This document shows positions 38,635-45,405 of a DNA stretch of 64,000 nt, piece after piece. The first letter of the stretch is position 1, and every line of letters begins with the position of its first letter. The translations under genes were made by a program, and so were the position numbers. The notes below the pieces were generated by a model. The model was given only the letters and a program-made list of their open reading frames with translations, ran no database searches and was not told the DNA's origin. The stretch is from Ectopseudomonas alcaliphila (GTDB taxonomy: Bacteria; Pseudomonadota; Gammaproteobacteria; Pseudomonadales; Pseudomonadaceae), in assembly GCF_900101755.1 (NCBI RefSeq), contig NZ_FNAE01000001.1, forward strand, positions 1,240,001 through 1,304,000. Direction: 5' to 3'.

Positions 38635-39552
38635 TCATTTGCGCACCTTGGCCGAGAACAGCCCTTGCGGGCGCAGCATCAGGATCAGCACCACAGCGGA
38701 CAGGGTCAGCACCTTGGCCATCGAACCACTGGTGAAGAACTCCAGCAGCGATTGCGCCTGAGCGATGCTGAACGCCGAGGCAATGGTGCCGAGCAGGCTG
38801 GAGGCGCCGCCGAACACCACCACCAGGAAGGTGTCGACGATGTACAGCGAACCGGCTGTCGGCCCGGTCGAACCGATGGTGGTGAAGGCCGCGCCCGCCA
38901 CGCCGGCCACGCCGCAGCCAAGGGCGAAGGTCATGCGGTCGACGCGCTTGGTATTGATGCCCACGGAGCGCGCCATCACCCGGTTCTGCATGGTGGCGCG
39001 TACCTGCAGGCCCCAGCGCGAGCGGTAGATCATCAGAAACAGCAGCGCGGTAAGCAGCAGGGTCAGGCCCATGACGAACAGGCCGTTACGCGGAATGTCG
39101 ATGGCCTCGGTCGGGTTCCACGACCCCATCAGCCAGTCCGGCAACGTGGCACTGACTTCACGCGCGCCGAAGATCGAGCGAAAGCCCTGCTGCATCACCA
39201 GGGACAGGCCCCAGGTAGCCAGCAGGGTATCCAGCGGACGCTGGTAGAGCTTGCTGATCATCGCCCACTCCACTAGCCAGCCGATGGCGCCGGCGATGAA
39301 GAACGAGAGAATGATCGCGAGGAAGAAATAGTAAGGTCCGAAGGCCGGTGCGTAGCTGGACGTCAGCGAGGACACCACGAAGGTGGTGTATGCGCCGATG
39401 GTGAGAAACTCGCCATGGGCCATGTTGATCACGCCCATCTGGCCGAAGATGATCGCCAGCCCCAGAGCCATCAGTAGCAGCACGCAGAACACGGACAAAC
39501 CGTTGAACCCCTGCATGGCTGCGATGGCGCCGAATTCCGATAGCCATTCCAT
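38635..39552 (-). CDS. urtB: Urea/short-chain amide ABC transporter, permease UrtB-like
   Basis: A 305-residue LivH-type permease. Markers are LGLAIIFGQMGVINMAHGEFLTIGAYTTF near the N-terminus, the segment RATMQNRVMARSVGINTKRVDRMTFALGCGVAGVAG (EAA loop region) and FGGASSLLGTIASAFSIAQAQSLLEFFTSGSMAKV near the end. It lacks the long periplasmic N-terminal extension found in some UrtB proteins, which suits the FmdE-like short form seen with formamidase clusters. The ATG at 39552 agrees with the start of the first helix. Confidence 0.93.
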   Translation of the reverse strand: MEWLSEFGAIAAMQGFNGLSVFCVLLLMALGLAIIFGQMGVINMAHGEFLTIGAYTTFVVSSLTSSYAPAFGPYYFFLAIILSFFIAGAIGWLVEWAMISKLYQRPLDTLLATWGLSLVMQQGFRSIFGAREVSATLPDWLMGSWNPTEAIDIPRNGLFVMGLTLLLTALLFLMIYRSRWGLQVRATMQNRVMARSVGINTKRVDRMTFALGCGVAGVAGAAFTTIGSTGPTAGSLYIVDTFLVVVFGGASSLLGTIASAFSIAQAQSLLEFFTSGSMAKVLTLSAVVLILMLRPQGLFSAKVRK

Positions 39553-39584
39553 GTCGATGGTCTCCAGAAGAAAACAGAAAGGCC

Positions 39585-39637
39585 TGTAGGAGCCGGCTTG
39601 CCGGCGATCCATTCATCGCCAGCAAGCCGGTTCCCAC
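39585..39637. repeat. REP pair between urtA and urtB, one arm diverged
   Basis: A standard unit at 39585-39609 and an inverted unit at 39613-39637 that has drifted (CATCGCCAGCAAGCCGGTTC), only 3 nt apart. It lies 13 nt after the urtA stop. Confidence 0.82.
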
Positions 39638-39650
39638 GAGAGGGTGTTAC

Positions 39651-40883
39651 TTACTGGTAGCCTGCCGGGAAGGGGTTCGGCTCGATCAGGTCGGACTCGA
39701 ACACCACCTTGAACTGACCGTCTTTCTGCACTTCACCGATGCGGGTCTTGCTCCACAGGTGATGGTTGTCGTGCACCTTGACGTAGCCTTCCGGCGCGGT
39801 GTCCAGCTCGATGCCTGGGGAAGCGGCAACCACCTTGTCGATGTCGAAGCTGCCGGCTTGCTCCACCGCGGCTTTCCACAACCATGGGCCGAGGTAGGCA
39901 GCCTGGGTCACGTCACCGATCACCGCGTCCTTGCCGTACTTGGCCTTGAAGGCTTCGACGAAGGCAGCGTTGTTCGGGTTGTCCAGGCTCTGGAAGTACT
40001 TCATCGAGGCGTAGAAGCCGGCCATGTTCTCGCCGCCGATACCCAGCAACTCGTCTTCGGTCACCGACAGGGTCAGCAGGGTCTGCTTGTCGGCAGTCAC
40101 GCCGGCGGCCTTCATCTGCTTGTAGAAGGCGACGTTGGAGCCACCGACCACGGCAGCGAACACCACGTCAGGTTTGCGCAGCTTGATCTTGTTGATCAGC
40201 GAGCCGAACTGGGTGTTACCCAGCGGGTAGTACTCTTCGCCGACGACCTTGCCGCCGAGCACGTTCTCGATGTGCTTGCGCGCAATCTTCATCGAGGTGC
40301 GCGGCCAGATGTAGTCCGAACCCAGCAGGTAGAAGGTCTTGGCGCCCTTCTCCTTGGCGACCCAGTCGAGGCCCGCGAGGATCTGCTGGGTCGCTTCCTG
40401 GCCGGTGTAGATGACATTCTTCGACTGCTCCAGGCCTTCGTAGAAGGTCGGGTAGTAGAGTAAGCCGTTTTCCTTCTCGAACACCGGCAGCACCGCCTTG
40501 CGCGAGGCCGAGGTCCAGCAACCGAACACGGTGGCGACCTTGTCGCCGACCAGCAGCTTGCGCGCCTTCTCGGCGAAGGTCGGCCAGTCGGAAGCCCCAT
40601 CTTCCTGAATGACCTTGATCTGCCGGCCGAGCACACCACCACTGGCGTTGATCTGCTCGATGGCCAGGCGCTCGGCCTGGATCGAACCGGTTTCGGAAAT
40701 GGCCATGGTGCCGGTGGCCGAATGCAGAATGCCGACCGTGACCTCGCTGTCGGTCACCGCCAGGCCGGTAGTGTTCACCTCGGCGCTGGCCACATGGCTG
40801 AACAGGCTGGCCGCCAGCAGCGAGAGCGCTGCCGCCCCCACCGCCAGCCGGCGTGGAAGAAGTCGAATCGGTTGAGAGTCCAT
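39651..40883 (-). CDS. urtA: Urea/short-chain amide ABC transporter, binding protein UrtA-like
   Basis: A 410-residue periplasmic binding protein with a long twin-Arg-like signal sequence (RRLAVGAAALSLLAASLFSHVASA, cleavage near residue 34). The mature part reads VTVGILHSATGTMAISETGSIQ, VVGGSNVAFYKQMKAAGV and FGCWTSASRKAVLPVFEKENGLLYYP, as in UrtA/FmdD. It captures urea or short amides for the UrtBCDE-like channel. The ATG at 40883 has AGGAGC upstream. As first gene of the operon it carries the two tandem palindromes about 80-120 nt upstream. Confidence 0.94.
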   Translation of the reverse strand: MDSQPIRLLPRRLAVGAAALSLLAASLFSHVASAEVNTTGLAVTDSEVTVGILHSATGTMAISETGSIQAERLAIEQINASGGVLGRQIKVIQEDGASDWPTFAEKARKLLVGDKVATVFGCWTSASRKAVLPVFEKENGLLYYPTFYEGLEQSKNVIYTGQEATQQILAGLDWVAKEKGAKTFYLLGSDYIWPRTSMKIARKHIENVLGGKVVGEEYYPLGNTQFGSLINKIKLRKPDVVFAAVVGGSNVAFYKQMKAAGVTADKQTLLTLSVTEDELLGIGGENMAGFYASMKYFQSLDNPNNAAFVEAFKAKYGKDAVIGDVTQAAYLGPWLWKAAVEQAGSFDIDKVVAASPGIELDTAPEGYVKVHDNHHLWSKTRIGEVQKDGQFKVVFESDLIEPNPFPAGYQ

Positions 40884-40964
40884 GGTCGTGCTCCTGTGCT
40901 GGTTATTCGTGCCGAACCACGCCGGCTTCGCAGTCAGGATGCGTCGCCCCCGGCAAGCGGGGTA

Positions 40965-41002
40965 TACGCAGCATGACGTAAGGGCATACGTCATCTGACG
41001 TA
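40965..41002 (-). promoter_or_regulatory. Tandem TACGT-N6-ACGTA palindromes upstream of urtA
   Basis: Two 16-bp palindromes, TACGCagcatgACGTA (40965-40980, one mismatch) and TACGTcatctgACGTA (40987-41002), lie 22 bp apart centre to centre, which is two helical turns, so dimers would bind the same face. The fmdA promoter has one copy. All share TGACGTA in the right arm. I infer binding by the LuxR-type regulator at 44611. The rest of the 357-bp gap holds a REP pair and the 5' end of the sensor gene. Confidence 0.65.
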
Positions 41003-41120
41003 CAGCGCCCTGCCCCAGCCTGGTGCAAGCTGAGCGCAGAAAAACCAGGCAGACAGAAGCCCGCGCGCGCGGCAGAGACCTCGCCGAGCCGGGGCATGGA
41101 AGTTGCAATTTCTACGCACC

Positions 41121-41188
41121 GTAGGAGCCCGCTTGCGGGCGAGGCGCCCTTCCTGGTCACGCAGATCGCCGGCAAGCCGGCTCCTACA
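41121..41188. repeat. REP pair upstream of the NCS1-sensor gene
   Basis: A GTAGGAGCCCGCTTGCGGGC unit at 41121-41143 and an inverted GATCGCCGGCAAGCCGGCTC unit at 41164-41188, ending 52 nt before the sensor start. It would be in the leader of the sensor mRNA if transcription starts upstream. Confidence 0.9.
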
Positions 41189-41240
41189 GGGACGCGCGAC
41201 AGGGACGGTCTTACCCGATAACGCCAGCAGGACTTCGCCC

Positions 41241-44200
41241 GTGCAGCCAACCGGCACCCAGCGCATCATCAAGATCCGCCGCGACTACAACGCCTGGGTC
41301 GCCGACGAGACCATGGAGGACTACGCCCTGCGCTTCACGCCCAGGTCGTTCCGCAAATGGTCGGAGCTGCGCATCGCCAACACCGCACTCGGCGCCGTGT
41401 CGTTCCTCGCCCTGGAAGCCATCGGCGGCGCCCTGGCGCTGTCCTACGGCTTCACCAACACCCTGTGGGCGATCCTCGCGGTCAGCCTGGTGATCTTCCT
41501 CACCGGCCTGCCGATCAGCTACTACGCCGCCCGCTCCGGCCTGGACATGGACCTGCTGACCCGTGGCGCCGGCTTCGGCTACATCGGCTCGACCATCACT
41601 TCGCTGATCTACGCCAGCTTCACCTTCCTGTTCTTCGCCCTTGAGGCGGCGATCATGGCGCTGGCCCTGGAGTTGTACTTCAACATCCCGCTGGCCCTGG
41701 CCTACGTGATCTGCTCGATCATCATCATTCCGCTGGTGGCCTACGGCATCACCCTGATCAACCGTCTGCAGATGTGGACGCAGCCCGTGTGGCTGTTTCT
41801 GCTGGTGCTGCCCTATGTGTTCGTCATCGCCAAGAACCCCGAGGCGCTATCGGACTGGACCAGCTTCGCCGGCCGCGAGGGCGAACCCGGCAGCTTCAAC
41901 CTGCTGCATTTCGGCGCTGCCTGCACCGTCGCCCTGGCCCTGATCACGCAGATCGGCGAGCAGGTCGACTACCTGCGCTTCCTGCCGGAAAAAACCCGCG
42001 CCAACCGCGTGCGCTGGTGGACGGCACTGCTGCTGGCCGGCCCCGGTTGGATCATCCCTGGCGCGTTGAAGATGCTCGCCGGCGCCTTCCTCGCCTTTCT
42101 CGCCCTGCAGCATGAAATCCCCATGGAACGCGCCGCCGAGCCGACGCAGATGTACCTGGTGGCCTTCAACTACGTGTTCGCCTCGCCGCAATGGGCACTG
42201 GCGGCCATGGTGCTGTTCGTCATCGTCAGCCAGGTGAAGATCAACGTCACCAACGCCTACGCCGGCTCGCTGGCCTGGTCGAACTTCTTCGCCCGCATTA
42301 CCCACAGCCACCCCGGTCGCGTGGTGTGGCTGGTGTTCAACGTGGCCATCGCCCTGATGCTGATGGAGCTGGGCGTGTTCGAAGCGATCGAGGAGGTACT
42401 CGGTCTCTACGCCAATATCGCCATCGCCTGGATCGGCGCGCTGGTGGCCGACCTGGTGATCAACAAGCCGCTGGGCCTGTCGCCGAAATACATCGAGTTC
42501 AAGCGCGCGCACCTCTACGACATTAACCCGGTGGGCGTCGGTGCCATGCTGATCGCCTCCCTGCTCTCGGTGCTCGCTCATGGCGGCCTGTTCGGCGCCC
42601 TGGCACAAGCGGCTTCGCCAGCCGTGGCGCTGGGTTCGGCATTCCTGCTGGCGCCGCTGCTGGCCTGGCTCACTGGCGGGCGCTACTACATCGCCCGCGA
42701 GCGCCAGCCGCACCTGCTCTATCCCCATACCGAAGCCGGCCAGGTGCAGTGCGGTCTGTGCAACAACCGTTTCGAAGAGCCGGACACCGCACACTGCCCC
42801 GCCTACGGCGCGCCTATCTGTTCACTGTGCTGCTCGCTCGACGCACGCTGCGAGGATCGCTGCAAACCCAGAGCCCGCCTGAGCGATCAGCTCGACGACT
42901 TCATCGGCTGGCTCTTCCCGCGCGTTTCCATCCCGCGCCTGCACAGTCGCCTGGCGCAGTACCTGGGCCTGCTGAGCCTGCTGGTGCTGATGCTGTTCGG
43001 CGCACTGGCGCTGATCTACAGCCAGGTGTCGCTGAGCCTGCTGACACAGGAGCCAGAAGTCCGCCAGACCCTGTTCCAGGCTTTCCTCAAGGCCTTCCTG
43101 ACCCTCTCGTTGTTCGCCGCCATGCTCGCCTGGTGGCTGGTACTGACCCGCGAAAGCCGCCGCGTGGCGCAGGAGGAATCGGATCGGCAAACCCTGCTGC
43201 TGATGCAGGAGATCGAAGCTCACCGCAAGACCGACGAAGCCCTGCAGCAGGCCAAGGAGGCGGCGGAGTCCGCCAACGCGGCGAAAAGTCGCTACGTCAC
43301 CGGGCTCTCGCACGAGTTGCGCACGCCGCTCAACAGCATCCTGGGCTACACCCAGATCCTGCAGCGTGACGCAGCCATGCCGAGCCAGCACCAGGATGCC
43401 CTGGCCACCATCCTGCGTAGCGGTTCGCACCTGCTGTCGTTGATCGACGGCCTGCTCGACGTGGCCAAGATCGAAGCCGGCAAACTGCACCTGGAACTGG
43501 CGGAAATTCCCTTCCCGGAATTCATCGACCAGATCGAACGCATGTTCACCCCTCAGGCCGCCGAGAAAGGCCTGCGTTTTCGCCTCGAATGCATCGGCCG
43601 CATGCCGGCAGTGGTGCGGGGCGACGAGAAACGCGTGCGGCAGATCCTGATCAACCTGCTGGGCAACGCGGTGCGCTTTACCGAGCGTGGCGAAGTGCGT
43701 CTTCGCGTCGGCTACATGCGCGAGACGGCCACCTTCGAGATCATCGACACCGGTATCGGCATCGCCCCGGAACAGATCGAGCGGATCTTCCAGCCCTTCG
43801 AACGCGGCGACCTGATGCGCCAGGACAACGGTGTCGGCCTCGGCCTGACCATCACCCGCATGCTCACCTCACTGATGGGCGGCGAGCTGTCGGTGCACAG
43901 CGAACCCGAGCAGGGCACACGCTTCCAGGTCCGCCTGTTCCTCTCCGAAGTACGGGTGCCGCAGGCGGTGGTGCACGTCGAGCACGACATCATCGGCTAC
44001 CAGGGCGAGCGCAGGCTGATCCTGGTGGTGGACGACCATCTCGAACATCGCCGCGTGCTCGCCGGCATGCTCGAACCGCTGGCTTTCCAGGTCATCCAGG
44101 CCGCCAGTGGCCAGGAAGCGATTCGTCAGGTGGCGCTGCACAACCCGCATCTGATCCTGATGGACCTGTCCATGCCGCAGATGGACGGCTGGGAAACCAG

Positions 44201-44636
44201 CCGCCTGATTCGCCGCAACACGCGGTGCCAGGCGCCGATCATCGTGATCTCCGCCAATGCCTTCACCGACGACCGCGAACGCAGCGTCGCCGCCGACTGC
44301 GACGACTACCTGGCCAAACCGGTGTACACCCCGCAGTTTCTCGAACGCATCCAGCAGCAGCTCGGCCTGACCTGGCTGCGCCGCACCCGGGAGCAAGCGC
44401 CACCGCCTCAGGCCATCACGTTACCCGGCAGCGACGACCTGCAGGCGCTGCGCGAACTGGGCGCTCTGGGTTACGTGCGCGGCATCCAGCAACGCCTGGA
44501 CGATATCGACCAGCGCCACCCGGCCTGCGCCGGCTTCACCGCCGCCTTGCGTTTACTGGTGAAGAACTTCCAGCTCGACGAATTCAACCGCCAACTGAAG
44601 GAGGCCGAACATGAATGCGCCACTCCACCAGCCTGA
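41241..44636 (+). CDS. NCS1 permease-like hybrid sensor histidine kinase with receiver
   Basis: A 1131-residue fusion. Residues about 1-480 are a twelve-helix NCS1 (cytosine/purine/allantoin) permease (DYALRFTPRSFRKWSELRIA, RGAGFGYIGSTI). Residues 504-541 hold eight Cys (504, 507, 519, 527, 530, 531, 537, 541), a probable metal site. Two further helices span about 574-632, then a short coiled coil, the H-box at His691, ATP-binding G-boxes (DTGIGIAPEQ, GVGLGLTITRM), a receiver with Asp975 and a helical tail of about 80 residues. I use GTG at 41241 after CAGGA; the longer frame enters a REP. Next to amide genes, it probably senses an amide or nitrogen compound. Overlaps the next gene by 26 nt. 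Confidence 0.9.
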   Translation: MQPTGTQRIIKIRRDYNAWVADETMEDYALRFTPRSFRKWSELRIANTALGAVSFLALEAIGGALALSYGFTNTLWAILAVSLVIFLTGLPISYYAARSGLDMDLLTRGAGFGYIGSTITSLIYASFTFLFFALEAAIMALALELYFNIPLALAYVICSIIIIPLVAYGITLINRLQMWTQPVWLFLLVLPYVFVIAKNPEALSDWTSFAGREGEPGSFNLLHFGAACTVALALITQIGEQVDYLRFLPEKTRANRVRWWTALLLAGPGWIIPGALKMLAGAFLAFLALQHEIPMERAAEPTQMYLVAFNYVFASPQWALAAMVLFVIVSQVKINVTNAYAGSLAWSNFFARITHSHPGRVVWLVFNVAIALMLMELGVFEAIEEVLGLYANIAIAWIGALVADLVINKPLGLSPKYIEFKRAHLYDINPVGVGAMLIASLLSVLAHGGLFGALAQAASPAVALGSAFLLAPLLAWLTGGRYYIARERQPHLLYPHTEAGQVQCGLCNNRFEEPDTAHCPAYGAPICSLCCSLDARCEDRCKPRARLSDQLDDFIGWLFPRVSIPRLHSRLAQYLGLLSLLVLMLFGALALIYSQVSLSLLTQEPEVRQTLFQAFLKAFLTLSLFAAMLAWWLVLTRESRRVAQEESDRQTLLLMQEIEAHRKTDEALQQAKEAAESANAAKSRYVTGLSHELRTPLNSILGYTQILQRDAAMPSQHQDALATILRSGSHLLSLIDGLLDVAKIEAGKLHLELAEIPFPEFIDQIERMFTPQAAEKGLRFRLECIGRMPAVVRGDEKRVRQILINLLGNAVRFTERGEVRLRVGYMRETATFEIIDTGIGIAPEQIERIFQPFERGDLMRQDNGVGLGLTITRMLTSLMGGELSVHSEPEQGTRFQVRLFLSEVRVPQAVVHVEHDIIGYQGERRLILVVDDHLEHRRVLAGMLEPLAFQVIQAASGQEAIRQVALHNPHLILMDLSMPQMDGWETSRLIRRNTRCQAPIIVISANAFTDDRERSVAADCDDYLAKPVYTPQFLERIQQQLGLTWLRRTREQAPPPQAITLPGSDDLQALRELGALGYVRGIQQRLDDIDQRHPACAGFTAALRLLVKNFQLDEFNRQLKEAEHECATPPA

Positions 44637-45321
44637 GTCGTGCTCGCCCGCCAGCCTGTCGGCCGAGCGCGGCATCATCCTCATCGTCGACGACACACCG
44701 GACAACCTCGCGCTGCTCTCCGACGCTCTCGACGACGCCGGCTACATGGTGCTGGTAGCACTGGACGGTGTAAGCGCTCTAGGCCGGATCCAGCGGCGTA
44801 GGCCCGACCTGATCCTGCTCGATGCGATGATGCCGGGGCTGGACGGTTTCGAGACCTGTCGGCGAATCAAGGCTGAGCCGAGCAGCGCCGATATCCCGGT
44901 GCTGTTCATGACCGCACTGACCGACAGCGAGCATGTGGTGCAGGGCTTCGAGGCCGGCGGTATCGACTACGTGACCAAGCCGATCAACCCCGAGGAGGTA
45001 CTCGCCCGTGTCGCCTCGCACCTGCGCACGGCGCGCATACTCCAGGCCGCGCGTGCTGCATCGAAGCCGGTCAGCCTCAGCCTCGACGATGCCCCCGCCT
45101 ATGCCAAGCTATCGGCGCGCTTCCAGCTCACCGAGCGCGAAGTGCAGGTGCTGCGCTGGGTGGCCTGCGGCAAGACCAACCGTGATATCGGCGACATCCT
45201 CGGCCTCAGCCCGCGCACGGTGAACAAGCACCTGGAGCACGTCTACGTGAAGCTCGGCGTGGAAACCCGCACCGCCGCAGCCTCGGTGGCCATGACAGCG
45301 ATGGGCGAACAGCGCCCATAG
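44611..45321 (+). CDS. LuxR/NarL-type response regulator paired with the NCS1 sensor
   Basis: A 236-residue regulator. The receiver spans about residues 22-135 (ILIVDDTPDN, phosphorylated Asp in LILLDAMMPGLDG, Thr in LFMTALTD, Lys in YVTKPINPEE). The C-terminal LuxR helix-turn-helix reads LTEREVQVLRWVACGKTNRDIGDILGLSPRTVNKHLEHVYVKLGV. The gene starts inside the sensor gene, so the two products are made together. It is the natural candidate to bind the TACGT-N6-ACGTA palindromes upstream of the importer and fmdA and to activate amide uptake and hydrolysis. Confidence 0.93.
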   Translation: MNAPLHQPESCSPASLSAERGIILIVDDTPDNLALLSDALDDAGYMVLVALDGVSALGRIQRRRPDLILLDAMMPGLDGFETCRRIKAEPSSADIPVLFMTALTDSEHVVQGFEAGGIDYVTKPINPEEVLARVASHLRTARILQAARAASKPVSLSLDDAPAYAKLSARFQLTEREVQVLRWVACGKTNRDIGDILGLSPRTVNKHLEHVYVKLGVETRTAAASVAMTAMGEQRP

Positions 45322-45405
45322 TCTGGGCTTGTCAGAGACCGACATCCCGTGTGTCTCGGCAACCGCTTGCCTTGGCCTGAGCGCCCCCTCGCGCTCCCAG
45401 TGCCG

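Noticed and set aside
40884..40964. Possible sigma-54 (-24/-12) promoter before urtA, as expected for a nitrogen gene
   Set aside because: GG and GC pairs are present, but none with the required 10-nt spacing and TGGCAC/TTGC context.
30853..41188. Repeated GTAGGAGCC palindromes as a CRISPR array
   Set aside because: Units are inverted pairs between genes at irregular distances, without regular spacers or cas genes; they are REP elements.
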